Source of the DNA: Bettongia penicillata ogilbyi
Taxonomy: Eukaryota > Chordata > Mammalia > Diprotodontia > Potoroidae
Direction: 5' to 3'
Length of the DNA: 64,000 bases
NCBI GenBank assembly: GCA_023548195.1
Contig: JAJHZJ010000311.1
Coordinates: 2,681,836-2,745,835 of the forward strand
Positions 20,331 to 31,354 of the stretch are shown piece after piece. The translations under genes were made by a program, and so were the position numbers. The notes under the pieces are model-generated. The model did not search any database and was not told where the DNA came from. It was given only the letters and a program-made list of their open reading frames with translations. The number at the start of each line of letters is the position of its first letter. Within the stretch, counting starts at the first letter, position 1.

Positions 20331-21174
20331 AGGGTCACAAAACTTCCGTGATGACTCCCATGATACATATTTTTATTTGTTTTGTTTTGTTTTCTAGGTT
20401 CTTTGAAACTAGCAATCCATGTCTTCCCTTACTATCAAACAGCCCAGCATTCCCTTTTTATCTCTTCCTGTTCTCCTTGGAAACTTGTGTATGGACTCTC
20501 TCCCTCTTTGCCTTAAAAGATCTGAGCACAGGGGACAAAGAGGCTGGGGAAGGTGAGAGGCACAACACCCCACTGGAGAACTCCATAGGCTTTCATCTTG
20601 GTCAGTTGGATGAGGCCTAAATGGGTTATTTCAAGGCACATTAGCTGGTGATGTGGCAGGGAATAGAGAAGTACAGGGAATGAATATTCAAAGACTCAGA
20701 GTAGTCTGGATCCCCTAGGGCAAGGCAGGTCTGGTCTCACCCGAAAGGGCAAGGGTTGCCAGAATTTGGGGTGAAGGGACCATGACTGGTTGTGGCTGAA
20801 TTTCTGCTTAGTATTTTTTATAACGAATCATGTGTTGTGTGCGTATGTAGGTTGGGGGTGGAGGGAGAGAAGAAGGTGGGGAATTGGGGTTACTTGCTAC
20901 ATATCTATGTATGAGTGTGCTGTGAGTTGATATGTGTTGATTCTGGGTGGCAAATGGGTGTCTGTTGAGCTTGTGTTTAGGAGAAAGTAGTATGAGTATG
21001 TGAAGGGGCTTTTGCAGGCTGTTCCCTGTGCCTATGGACTCTGTTGGGGGGCTGGGAGGAAGGAATAAGGCAGGATTACATGCTCTGTATGTGTGTCTAT
21101 CTATATGTTAGCCAGTGTAGCTGGAACTGCTTATGGGAAGCAGTGTTCATGAATGTATGCATGTACTTGTTTAC
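20331..21174. other. no gene or known repeat recognised
   Basis: Apparently single-copy sequence, purine-rich in places. The open frame at 20348-20620 shows no features beyond a hydrophobic N-terminal stretch. Confidence 0.45.
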
Positions 21175-21230
21175 GTGTATGTGCGTGTGTGTGTGTATAT
21201 ATATATATAAATATATATATATGCACACCT
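21175..21230. repeat. TG/TA microsatellite
   Basis: (TG)n runs into (TA)n around 21185-21222. Confidence 0.85.
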
Positions 21231-21469
21231 TTGAGCTATGTGTCTGCCTCAATTACTGTTATTTAAAAAGATGAGGGACTCTGTTAAAAGAATCACAGTA
21301 TAAGAGAGTTGATAGTCTCCCAATAGTTCATTTTGGTCAGGCCACACTGGGATTATCGTGTCCTATTTGGGCATCGTATTTAGAAATGGAGAGGGGAGCA
21401 AGTATTTATGAAGTGCCTACTATTTGTCAGGTCCTGTGAATACAGAGGAAGATGACTGGAATCTGAAAC

Positions 21470-21870
21470 CATGCTATGTAAGCATTTTTTGAAGAAAATA
21501 GAGGAGATGGGGAAAATATAATCATTTTTTTTCAAGTCTTTGAAGTACTCTCACATCTAGGAAAGATCAGGTTGACTTACCTGGCCCCAGAGGACAGAAC
21601 TTGGAGCAATGGATGGAATTTGAAGGAGGTAGCCTCAGATTGAACATGAGAAAATGCTTCCCAATAGTGGCAGCTGTCCCAGAGTGCAATGAGCTTTCTT
21701 AGGAGATAACAGGGCTTCTCTTTTCTGCAGGCTTCTAGTGGAAGCATGGAGATTATTTTCTGGGGAGGTTATAGAGGGAATTCCCTCTCCGGGTCTGGTT
21801 GGATGAAGTAACCTCCATGGTCCTTTCGAACTCTGAGACGCTGAGATTTTACAGTTCTGTGATTCCTAGG
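21470..21870 (+). mobile_element. L3/CR1 LINE 3' end relic
   Basis: The tail 'ggatgaagtaacctccatgg', 'tcctttcgaactctgagacg', 'ttctgtgattc' is the typical CR1/L3 3' terminus. Upstream 'tggccccagaggacagaact' and 'gggcagctgtcccagag'-like blocks fit the same family at 33950 and 53940. Confidence 0.75.
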
Positions 21871-22799
21871 GAACAGTAGGCTTCAGCCCAGCTGTGTGAG
21901 GGTTAACCCCACCAGGAGGAATGCGGCCAGTAGGGTCTACGCCAGGGCTGCAGATTGCTCCCAGATGCAGATCCTGGCAAGGGGGCCTTTTGCCCTGAGA
22001 CAGGGACAGGCTTCCATTCCCCAGTAATCAGAGCAAGGCATGAGGAAGTCTGCAACTGTTTTCTCTAGTTAGAGCTTACCTCTTAACAGTCTCTGCCTCT
22101 GCTTTTGTGGCCAGGTCCTTTTCCACTCCCTTTCCTTTCCTAAATTCCCTAACAAACACAGATCAGGGCCCCTCTCTCTGGCTGGCTCTGCATAGAATCA
22201 ACTGGGGTCTTTCCTGTTAGCCAGAGGCAGGAATAGAAACACCCTCTAGGGGCTCATTTTTGTACCAATTCTCCAGGGAAACTGAGTTTGGCTGGAGCAG
22301 CAGATCTAAGGCTTCCATTTTGCCCAGCTTCTTCCTTTTTTCCACCCGAAGGGCAGCAAATCAGTTCAGCTAGAGCACTGTACTGACTTTTTCCTTTGCC
22401 CAGTGTACTTTCCTCTTACCGGATCCCCTTCTCCTTGTTTGACCAGGACATCCTCCAGGTATAGAGACAAATAACTGATTGATAGATTCCTATTTTGCCT
22501 TATTTTGGCTTCTATTTCTCATTCTTTCTTCTGCCCCCTGACCTCCAATCCATGTTTCTTCACTCACTTCTGCTCTTTCAGTTCCACCTCACTCATTCCT
22601 AGCTCCTGATCTTTGGGCTTTCTGAGATTCCAGCAAGCCATCTGGACTGGATGATAATGCCCACACAGAATAGTCGGCGGGGGCAAAGGAGCAGGTAGGG
22701 AAGGTGGGAAGCAAATGGCAGGATAGTGGGGGAAAAGCTTAGAAACGGTAAGATTAGGTGGGAGGAGGGGAAGCTAAAGAAAGAGGGAAAATGGGGCAA
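21871..22799. other. no gene or known repeat recognised
   Basis: Mixed-composition, apparently single-copy sequence. It may hold conserved non-coding elements, but nothing can be asserted from one sequence. Confidence 0.45.
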
Positions 22800-23480
22800 C
22801 TCCAGTCTATCCTTCACTGTTTGACCAGTCGGTACACTCTAGGAGTTCCCTATTACTTCCGGGATAAAATATAAAACCCTCTGATTTTAAACCTGGCCCC
22901 TTTCCTATCTTATTGATGTTCTTACACCTCCCTTCCTTCCAGGTGTTCTGCCATGCAGTGACAATGACCCTTCACAGTCTTCATCCATGATCCTCCATTT
23001 TCCAAGTCTGGGCATTTTCTAGGACTGCCTCCCATGCTTGGCACCTTCTTTCTCCTCATTTCTGCCTCCCAGCTTCTCTGGTTTCCTTTAAGTCTCTGTT
23101 GAAGTATCATCTTCTGCAAGAAGTCTTTTCTAGGCCTCCTTAATCTTAGTATCTTCCCTTTTAGGTTATCTCCTATATATGTGAATGTGTGTGTGTGTCT
23201 GTGTGTGTGCATGTATCCTATATATGTGTGTGTGTGTATCCATATATATAGATACATCTATATTTTGTTGATACATATGTGTGTATATGTATAAACAAGA
23301 TATAGATGTGTATCTATGTATATGTAGATACACATATTTATGTCTTATATATGTATAGTTGTTTGCATATTTTCTCTCCCATTACACAGTGAGTTCCTTG
23401 AGAGTAGGGACTTTTTTGTTTCTGGGGTTCTTTATACCCCTAGAGCTTAGTTGGTGCTTAATAAGTGTTTGTTTACTTGG
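22800..23480 (+). mobile_element. L2 3' end, long copy with internal microsatellite
   Basis: The order is L2-like throughout: 'cttccaggtgttctgccatg', 'tctgggcattttctaggact', 'tctgttgaagtatcatcttc', then after a TG/TA tract 'cagtgagttccttgagagta' and 'tggtgcttaataagtgtttg'. It reaches the 3' terminus. Confidence 0.85.
23184..23350. repeat. TG/TA microsatellite expanded inside L2
   Basis: Alternating TG, TATA and GATA steps interrupt the L2 just before its terminal block. Confidence 0.85.
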
Positions 23481-23586
23481 TGTAATAGAATGAGCATTAA
23501 GTTTTGAGGCACAGTACCAATGTCAAGTCCTTGGGAAAATCATTTTACCACCCTTTCCCTCAGTTTCCCCATATGGAAAATAGCCT
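23481..23586 (+). mobile_element. MIR relic
   Basis: 'tagaatgagcattaagtttt' to 'cctcagtttccccatatgga' follow the MIR order. Confidence 0.55.
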
Positions 23587-23917
23587 AGATGAGTGGTTCT
23601 TAACTTTTTTGAGTATAAAGACTCCTTAATATCAATATATACATATATTTATACATATATAATATATGTATATATATAATAGACTGCCTCATTATAGTAA
23701 TTGTAATACTAGCATTTCTTGATAGAGAAAACAATGACAAAAAGTATAAATTCTGGACTTCAGTACTTAAATGGACTTGTGTAGTTCAGAATCCATTCAT
23801 AGTTTGTCTTTGTCTTCCCATGGATCTTCCACATTGCTTCAGTTCAGATGGAAAGGCTAAGGAATGAACTGATAAATGTTGTAACAACTTGCTTGCCAGG
23901 AAAAAATAAATGTGTGC

Positions 23918-24130
23918 ACAACACACTTTTAAGTTTAATATACATTATTATCATTTTTTCATCATTTTCTTAAGTCTAGCCAACAAACAAAACAAATCAA
24001 GCCCCGATTTGTGGTATTTGCCAATTTCCAAAGTATCAACGCTCACACTGACAGTTTAATAATTAGTTTTTGTGAGCTGTATAAGCTGACTCCAGCACAT
24101 TCCTGTAAAGGTCCCATGATTCTTCAGAGG
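23918..24130. repeat. unclassified interspersed repeat, copy A
   Basis: It shares a block of about 140 bp with 35055-35245 and 42625-42790. Landmarks are 'cttaagtctagccaacaaac', 'tttgccaatttccaaagta' and 'cgctcacactgacagtttaa'. Copies A and B also share a downstream segment ('ctgactccagcacattcctg' with 'ctggcttcagtacatcctta'). I cannot name the family. Confidence 0.6.
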
Positions 24131-24997
24131 CGATGGCCAAGCAGATGGTAATGATGCTTCTTTGATAATAACATGTCTTCTTTAATTTCCATTGATCAAA
24201 TAATATCTGTTCATAATGTACAACCATTTCATAGTTCCAAGGTGGTAAGTCTTTTTTTCTGGGTCTTCTGTAGCTGTGGTTGCTGGGGAGTTGCTGGGGT
24301 GCTGCTGGGCCATGTGGGCTGTCCATTGGTCATCCTTTTGCTACCCTATTAGCCTGCCCTTTTTCTTTAGTAATATCTTTTATGTCCTTTCTGTGCAAAA
24401 TAACATTGTAATTTGCTGTAGCCTTCTCTTATCCGCCTCCTCTTTCATGGTGGGACCCATTAATTCAGTAACACTTTTAAATGAACTTATATTTTATTCA
24501 TCATGACAACATCTATATGCATTTGAAAACAGTGATACATATATGTGTGAATCATATTCCCTCTACAGAAAGTATATTTAATTTTTATTATACTGAGTCA
24601 TTTCAGGTGAAGGACCCCTTATGATGAATGAGTTCCAGAGCCTTTGGGATCCCTAGTAGGGGGTAGAGGTTCCAGAACTCATTCCCCTTCCAATCCCACA
24701 AATCTAGGTACCCAATTTCCCTGGGCATCCTTCTGAAGAGACAGGTCTGTCTGCTGTGAATTTTAGGGATGACCTGTATGTTAGGATTGATTTTTCTGAT
24801 TTCTGAGGTGATTTGACAAGAGAGGAAAATTTGTTACCTCAGTGATTGGAGAAGAACACAATCAGAACAGCCAAAAGCCCTCAAGGCCAGAAGGATGCCT
24901 TAACTGGCTAAAGGCCAGATAGGGGTTGTGGGTTAGTCCCTGAGTTCATACCAGTGAGTGAAAGCTGGTGGGTGAGTGTCAGCTTTGACTCTTGTGG
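24131..24997. other. no gene recognised
   Basis: It may include further sequence of the unclassified repeat next door. The minus frame at 24326-24063 overlaps that repeat and has no protein family features. 23587-23690 is an AT-rich stretch beginning 'gtggttcttaac', a start seen in some hAT elements. Confidence 0.4.
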
Positions 24998-25484
24998 TAC
25001 AGGTGTACCTCAGAGATATTGCAAGTCCAATTCCATAGCATCATAAAAAATATTGCAATAAAGCAAGACAAGTGAAATGTTTTGAATTCTCAGTGCACAT
25101 AAATGTTTACACTGTACTGTAGACTACTAAGTATGCAATAGTACTGTCTAAAAATGTACATACCTTAATTTAAAAATACTTTATGACAAAAAAAATACTA
25201 ACCATTAACTGAAACTTCAGCAATTGTAAACTTTTTTGCAGGTGGTGGGGGGAAGGCGGGAGGGGGTGTCTTGCTTTAATGCTGATAACTGCTGACTGGG
25301 CCCGGAGTCAGGAAGACTCATTTTTCCTGATTTCAAATCTGGCCTCAGACTCTTACCAACTGTGTGACCTTGGGAAAGTCTTTAGCCTTGTTTTGAATCG
25401 GTTTCCTCATCTGTAAAATGAGCTGGAGAAAGAAATGGCAAACCATTCCAGTATCTCTGCCAAGAAAATCCCAGATGTGGTCAT

Positions 25485-25499
25485 AAAGAGTTGGACATG
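25485..25499. repeat. target site duplication, left, of RPL41 retrocopy
   Basis: 'aaagagttggacatg' (15 bp) is repeated exactly at 25900-25914. The target was the MAR1 tail. Confidence 0.93.
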
Positions 25500-25899
25500 C
25501 CCTCTCCTTCCTAGCGCCATCTTGTCAGCTCTCATTGTGTCATGAGAGCCAAGTGGAGGAAGAAGCAAATATGTAGGCTGAAACATAACAGGAGAAAGAT
25601 GAAGCTGAGGTCCAAGTAAGTAGACTGCTTCCCACGACGGCCACAGGCGCAGAGATGGAATGACCCTCCCTTCGGAGACATCACCCACCCCATGAAGAAC
25701 TGACTTTACCAGCTCCACCATCTGACACCTTCCTGACCAAAGGACATGCCACCACCATTGAAGGCTAATTCCATCGACCTGCCTGCTTCTTGGAGTTTGT
25801 GCCTTGGGACTTTGGCCATTCCAGACTGATTGCTTTCTTTGTGACCAAGTGTAGCACTCCTGTATAATAAATCCTCACAACTTCATTTCAAAAAAAAAG
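25500..25899 (+). pseudogene. RPL41: RPL41 processed pseudogene
   Basis: RPL41 is a 25-residue basic protein of the large cytosolic ribosomal subunit. The copy has a 5'UTR with 'cctagcgccat', an ATG at 25542 and a stop at 25617-25619, so the frame is the normal 25 codons and still open. It begins MRAKWRKK and ends RSK as in mammals. About seven of 25 residues differ from the conserved mammalian form (for example R9Q, M10I, R11C, R15H). The 3'UTR ends in AATAAA (25866-25871), then an A-run. Exact 15-bp target duplications flank it and there are no introns, so it is an L1-mediated retrocopy. Expression is not expected. The frame is too short for routine ORF calling. Confidence 0.93.
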
Positions 25900-25914
25900 A
25901 AAGAGTTGGACATG
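25900..25914. repeat. target site duplication, right, of RPL41 retrocopy
   Basis: Exact copy of 25485-25499, following the retrocopy's A-rich tail. Confidence 0.93.
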
Positions 25915-26494
25915 ACTGAAAAATTACTGAATAACAGCAAAGATATTGATCAGGGCAGTGGTTGCTAAGACTGAATGACTTCGGCAATTTCTTAAAAGAA
26001 GACAAGTGTGCTTGTGCGCTGCATTGATCAACTCTTCCTTTCATTGAATACTCAGAGGCCATTGTAACATTATTAATTGGCCCCATTTCAGTATTGGTGC
26101 TTCTTAAAGAACAGGAAAGTCTAAGGAGATGAGAGAGACAGGGGAACTGCAGGTTGGCGGAGTGGTCGGAAGACGCATGACCTTTATTAAGTTCGGCATA
26201 CTATATAAGCGTGGGTCATGGTTCTCCCCACTCCCCAAAGCAATGACAATAGTAACATCAAAGATCACAGGTCACCATAACAGATATAATAATTATGAAA
26301 AGGTTTGAAATATTTCAGGAATTACCAAAACATGACGGAGACACAACATGAGTAGATGCCGTTGGAAAAATGATGTCCATAGACTCATTGGATGCAGGGT
26401 TGCCACAAACCTTCAATCTGTAAAAAACACAATGTCTTTGGAGCACAATAAAGTAAAGTACAATAAAAGGAGGTATGCCTGTACTGTGGAAAGG

Positions 26495-26755
26495 AAAAGA
26501 CCTGGGTGGCATAGTGCCTAGAGTGCCAAACTTGGAGTCAGGAAGACCTGAGTTTGAATCCGGCTTCAGGTATATGCTAGTTATGTGACTTGGAAGTCAT
26601 TTCACTACTCTGAACTTCAGTTTCCTGATTTATCAAGTGAGGATAATAGCACCTACCTCGCTGGGTTGTCGTCAGGAGCCAGTGAAATAATATACGTACA
26701 GTGCTTCTCAAACTCTAAAGTGGTAGATATATGTTAGCTGTTATGAGCTATTAGG
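26495..26755 (+). mobile_element. MIR/THER CORE-SINE, nearly full length
   Basis: A tRNA-like head ('tgggtggcatagtgcctaga') leads to 'gagtttgaatccggcttcag', 'ctagttatgtgacttggaag', 'cttcagtttcctgatttatc' and 'gctgggttgtcgtcaggag'. Confidence 0.85.
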
Positions 26756-26822
26756 GTCCCTGAGGGGACATAGCAGATTCTTTGCTAAATGCTTGTTTGA
26801 TTTGATTGGCAATGGGAGAAAA

Positions 26823-26824
<2 letters not shown>

Positions 26825-26885
<61 letters not shown>

Positions 26886-26886
26886 G
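26825..26886. repeat. (TG)n microsatellite
   Basis: About 60 bp of TG with one TATA interruption. The flanking sequence to 27165 shows nothing recognisable. Confidence 0.95.
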
Positions 26887-27164
26887 AGGGTAGGTAATCA
26901 GGGTTTGACTACCACTTTTCTCTTACTCTCAGGAACCAAACAACATTTAGGTGGCTGGAAATCTTGGGTGGGACAGGCAAGGAAGGGTTAAGAAGCAATG
27001 AAAGTTTAGAAAGTAGCGAAAGGGAGCCTTGGGGGTCAAAGGAAAAATTACCAGGGCTTGCCTTTGAAAACTGAATGAGTCCCATAGGACTGGATCATTC
27101 AGACCTTCTCACTTCTCCAGTGAAAAGGGGGATAATGACCTTTTCCAGCCCTCTGTCTTCCACT

Positions 27165-27268
27165 AGTTCTCTCTCTCTCTCTCTCCCTCCCTCTCCCTCT
27201 CCCCCTCTCCCTCTCCCTCCCTCCCTCCCTCCCTCCCTCCCTCCCTCCCTCCCTCCCTCCCTCCCTCC

Positions 27269-27339
<71 letters not shown>

Positions 27340-27388
27340 CGTCCCCCTCCATCTCTCTCTGTCTCCATCTCTCTCTGTCTCCCCTCCC
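27165..27388. repeat. CT / CCCT polypyrimidine tract
   Basis: Blocks of (CT)n, (CCCTCT)n, (CCCT)n from about 27218 to 27270, then (CT)n again to 27335 and a degenerate tail. Long Ser/Pro/Leu frames on the plus strand and Arg/Glu/Gly frames on the minus strand are products of the repeat, not genes. Confidence 0.95.
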
Positions 27389-27984
27389 CTGTTTACCTTC
27401 TTATACTGAAGGGAGGCTTGTTCCCATGATTCAGCCGCTGCCTTCTAAGAGCCTAAGATTTAGGGGTTCCTTAGAGCAGCACAGAGAGTAGGGCTGGGAT
27501 AGCAGCTGGTCAGTCTGCAATTGGGATACACTAGGGCATGACTGCCCTCCACAGGCTGGCTGGAACTCTGCTTCAGACCATACGCTACAGACTGGTCCAT
27601 ATGACTCAATGGGAATGTCCGTTCTTTCATCTCAGAGAGTGACTTCATTGACTTTCCCTTCATAGCACACGTGCACTGAGGCTTCCACCCAGTTGTGGGG
27701 ATGGATTTGCACTGAGCCACCCCCACTCTCTAAGTCAGTTTTCTTGTATCTGTAAGCACCCATTTGCAAAACTGTTGGTCAAGCTCAGAGTGCAACTTAT
27801 GGGGCAAAACATCCCATCCATTTAACCACTGAAGGTCTGAGTTCCACGAACAATATGCTCTAACAACTGTCACTACCAGTGAAATCCAGTCATCTGGGCT
27901 TGGGCTGCATGGAACTGAAACGACAATGCAACTCTCCGATGTGCCATGTTCCCTTGGCTGTGTCTTAGGGAAAGAGATCATAAG
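27389..27984. other. no gene or known repeat recognised
   Basis: Apparently single-copy sequence with short chance frames. Confidence 0.45.
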
Positions 27985-28195
27985 ATCATGGTTTTAGAGT
28001 CGAAGAGTCTGTGGAGGCCACCTAGTTCAGTCCCTTCATTTTATAGATGTAGAAAATAAGGGCCAGACCTAAGAAATTAAGTGCCCAGGGTCAATTCAGG
28101 TAGTAAGTGATGAAGCCAGGATTATAATCCAACTCCTCTGACTATAAACCCATGCCCCTACCATCAAAACCTCTTTGCACCAATTTCCTGCTCCA
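27985..28195 (-). mobile_element. MIR-like or related old repeat
   Basis: 'agttcagtcccttcatttta' to 'agggtcaattcaggtagtaa' and 'aactcctctgactataaacc' follow the common pattern of reversed MIR-type sequence. The left part ('tggttttagagtcgaagagt') belongs to a related, unassigned repeat also seen near 38105 and 51045. Confidence 0.5.
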
Positions 28196-29955
28196 TAATG
28201 CCCATACTTTCTGTTGATATAAAAACAATGCTTATTTCTTCTTCTTTTTTATCACCCACCCACCACCCCAAACCATTTCCTTTTCCAGATAAAAATCATC
28301 TCAGATCCATTCAGCCTTCTCTTATATCCCATTTCCAAACCCATTCATCATTCATAGGCCTTCTGACCACAGTATGGTCATTGTGGCCATAATCCTTACA
28401 TCCCTTTTTATGATCATACTGTCCTTAGCCTGAAGCAGGACCACATAGGGTAATCTTGTCTATCCCACTGCTTCAGGTGGTCCTACCCCTCAGACTAATG
28501 GCTAATCGAGACCCTACTCTGTTACTGCTCCAAAATCTAGAACCTGAAAGGAGCTGGGCCCAGTAGGGGATAGGGGAGAGAAGGCTGCCATTCAAGGGAC
28601 AAAGTACAAAAGTTTTTCATTAACTTGCTTACAACTTCCAGCATCACAGTTGCTTTACTTTGGGGGTTGGGTGAGAGAAGAGAGAAGGATAAGAGGAGGG
28701 AAAAGTCAAAAGACTGGGGAAATGTTCATTCTGCCTGGGAGGCATCCTTTCTCATCTCCCTTCCTCACCCAAAGCAATTTGTTCCACTGCCTCCCCCCCA
28801 GCCTCCTGCAGTTGGCTTCCTCCCAGCCCTTCCCCAGTCTGTATTGGCTATAAAAACCAAGCTATATTTGCTGGAACGGAGTAGGGGGCTGAGTCACTAG
28901 GTTAAAGCCTTGAGTGTGTCCTCTTCTGCCCTTCTCCACCCCCAGTCTACGTCAAACATTTTCTCTTCTGGACTCTGAGCAAGGTCAGCCACACACGGAC
29001 ACAGCTCTGCATCATGCAGGCTAATGTCCCAGAGGACAGGGAACAGTAGATTTAGGCAGAGCTGGACAGGGCAAGGGAAAGAAGATAGACTAAGTGATGT
29101 TTCCTAAGGAATTCTTTAATCCCAACAAGCTTTGTATTTAAAGGGCACCCAGTGGGTCATTGAATCCAACCCCTTAGCTCCATTCTGAACTATCTTTAAC
29201 TCATTCCAGAGAGATGGTTTGTTTTAGCATTAAGGATCCCCTGAGAAGGGGATTCTTTAGCTCTACAAAGAAATATGTTTGACCTTTATGATTACGAAGT
29301 TCTTCCCAATTTTTTAACCAAAATTCCCCCATTATATTTTCAGACCTTGATAAAATTGGCAAGGTGGAAGATACTCTTCACTAGTGAGAGAAGAGTTTAT
29401 TTCTCCTCTTCAGTGTTGGGCTTCTAAGTGCCTCTCTGCGTCCTGCCTTCGCTCTCTCTCCCCATAGCAAACTCTAACCTCCACCCTCCAAGCACCTCTT
29501 CTCCCCCAACCACATGGGAAAAGCCATCGTTAGCACTCCCAGCCATGCAAAGAGGCCAGGGACAAAGGCAGTGAGCCAGAGAGGAGGAGATCATGGGTGG
29601 GCCAGAAAGAACCAGTCCTTTGTGTTGAACTTCAGTCTTTGGGGGATGAGTGTGTTTGGGACATATTTAGAAAGATTTCATTTTATAATGAGCAACAGAG
29701 GAGAAAAGAGAAGGGAGGGGAAGAGAGGCCAGGGCTGAGGGGAATGGTTGAGGCTTGAGAAAAGAGATGGGGGCGGGTAACGGAAGGAGTTAAGGGGAAT
29801 GATTGTATGAGACCTTAAGTGTGGCAAAGATATTAGAAATAGGGGAAAAAGGGAAACTGTAGAGAACGAAAAGGGTGAGGGTATGGTTGGGGAAGAGGCA
29901 TCGATCCTAACAGAACTGTTATCCAATTTCAATTTAGCTATGCTCAACAAATATT
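28196..29955. other. no gene seen; apparently single-copy stretch
   Basis: This is one of the longest parts of the window in which I recognise no transposable element. It includes the motif cluster at 28843-28896. An old repeat scrap may lie at 29145-29200 ('gtcattgaatccaacccctt'). Confidence 0.45.
28843..28896 (+). promoter_or_regulatory. promoter/enhancer-like motif cluster
   Basis: Within 54 bases there is a CCAAT-type ATTGG, a TATA/MEF2-like CTATAAAAAC (28848-28857), an A/T-rich CTATATTTG (28862-28870) and an AP-1/Maf-type TGAGTCA (28890-28896). The motifs are short and could arise by chance. No exon follows that I can recognise. Confidence 0.25.
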
Positions 29956-30330
29956 TGTGTAGCACCTAGAGGCAACTATGCCTGCAGGTGAACTTCCCAC
30001 ATACTCCCCAGGCTACTGAGCAGTCAAGATATTCTGTGTATCTGTTCAAACCTCAGCTCATGAAGCCCCATCTTTGTGCTGGCTTTTACTTGGCAGCCAG
30101 AAGGCACAATTAGTTCCATTCAAAGACATTTAATGCAATAATGCAATAAAAAGTTGCAAAAGAACATTTTCCTCATAAACCTGAGGCTCACTTTCTTACA
30201 AATACATATACCAATGGGGAGACAGAGCAGATATACTTAGGGAGCCAGGGTAAAGGCACATATATGTACATATACAACAAGTGTGGAGGAATCCAAACAT
30301 AGAAATTATGTGTTGTCAGGGCATACGTGG
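29956..30330 (-). mobile_element. possible LTR fragment, shared with 9890-10120
   Basis: Matches the 9.9-kb segment in two ordered blocks (see there). On the minus strand 'gcattaaatgtctttgaat' resembles a polyadenylation signal region. Confidence 0.4.
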
Positions 30331-30439
30331 AAGTGCGCACGTGCAGAGACATAGGTGGCCAGGGTTTCTTTTGGGGAGGAATAATTTGGGGTTCTGAGTC
30401 ATTCTGCTCATAGCTGCCAAACTAATGATGTCTTTTCTC

Positions 30440-30995
30440 GATTCTTTGCACTGCTTACATTCCACTGAGGGAAACAATATTTAGGCAACCAAGTAAATAA
30501 AGATATATACAAAATAAATATGAAATAATCTTTCAGGGAAGTAGGAGGAAGTACAGAAAATTGAGGGGATTCGGGAAGACTTCTTGTGGGAACTGGTACT
30601 TGATCTGAGCCTCAAGGGGAGGTCAGGTTTCCAAGAGACGAAAGGGGAGAATGGGGCATGGGGAAGAGCCTCTGAAAGGTACTGAGATAGAAAAAAAAGA
30701 TTTGTATATGGGATGCATAAAGTAAGCCAACTGGGCTAGACTGTAGAGAAGGTATGTGTAATTAAGGCCTAATCATTGTGTGCAGGGAAGCTGAAGTCAG
30801 ACTGTAAATGGTTTTAAGTGCTAAGCAGAGGAGTTTGCTTTTGATCCCAGAGGTAATAGGGAGCCATTGACACATCTTGAGTAGGGGAGGGACATCATTG
30901 ACCTATGCTTTAGAAATATCAGTTTGACAGACACACGGAGGATGGATTGGGAAGGGGAAAGACTGGATAGAAGGAGAAAAAGATTGCAATAGGGA
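30440..30995 (-). mobile_element. L2 relic (3' half)
   Basis: Reversed L2 words occur in order: 'ttcgggaagacttcttgtgg', 'acttgatctgagcctcaagg', 'atggttttaagtgctaagca', 'tagggagccattgacacatc', 'ggaggatggattgggaagg'. Confidence 0.82.
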
Positions 30996-31214
30996 GAAAG
31001 AAACTTTATATCACTGTAGCTGAAGGAGCAATTTCTTTCAGAGGGCTTATCATTGTTTGGTTCTTGGGGACTGAGGGGGACTGTCTTCTACCCCCATTTC
31101 TGTTACAATTCCCAGGAAACACCAGCCAGTAGGGGGGCTGTTCCCAAAGATTTGATAGGGGGGGACTAAGCATGCCAAGGTGGTTTGGTTGTAGTAATAA
31201 TTGACAATAGCAGT

Positions 31215-31310
31215 ACATGATACTTTATGACTATAAAGCACTTTCACGAACATTATCTCCTATTCCTCAGAATCCCTCTGCAAGGTAGGTGATACAAATT
31301 ATCGATCATT
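31215..31310 (-). mobile_element. MIR fragment
   Basis: 'ctataaagcactttcacgaa' to 'ctctgcaaggtaggtgatac' is the reversed MIR 3' part. Confidence 0.6.
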
Positions 31311-31354
31311 TATTATTATTCTAATTATTCTGGTTGCAAGAGAAAGAGTAGTAA

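Larger units (their letters stand above)
25299..25946 (+). mobile_element. MAR1 SINE inserted in Tigger, itself split
   Basis: A 5'-truncated MAR1 starts near 'cccggagtcaggaagactca' and runs through 'ccaactgtgtgaccttggg' and 'cctcatctgtaaaatgagct' to the RTE-like tail 'agagttggacatgactgaaa'. An RPL41 retrocopy interrupts the tail at 25500-25899. The SINE lies in the middle of Tigger sequence, which resumes at about 25947. Confidence 0.85.
25000..26481 (+). mobile_element. Tigger1-like DNA transposon, internally deleted, copy 1
   Basis: The termini are CAGGTGTACCTC and (reversed) CAGGCATACCTC, 10 of 12 identical. TA target dinucleotides lie at 24998-24999 and 26482-26483. The interior words ('agagatattgcaagtccaat', 'agaggccattgtaacattat', 'cataacagatataataatta') match the ends of mammalian Tigger1. 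The transposase gene is missing, so it is a non-autonomous derivative. Taking out the nested inserts leaves about 830 bp. A MAR1 SINE splits it at 25299-25946. Confidence 0.85.

Noticed and set aside
24063..24326. 87-codon minus-strand frame
   Set aside because: It overlaps the unclassified repeat and has no counterpart frame in the other copies.
27075..27491. 138-codon Ser/Pro/Leu frame and Arg/Glu/Gly frames opposite
   Set aside because: Products of the CT/CCCT tract.
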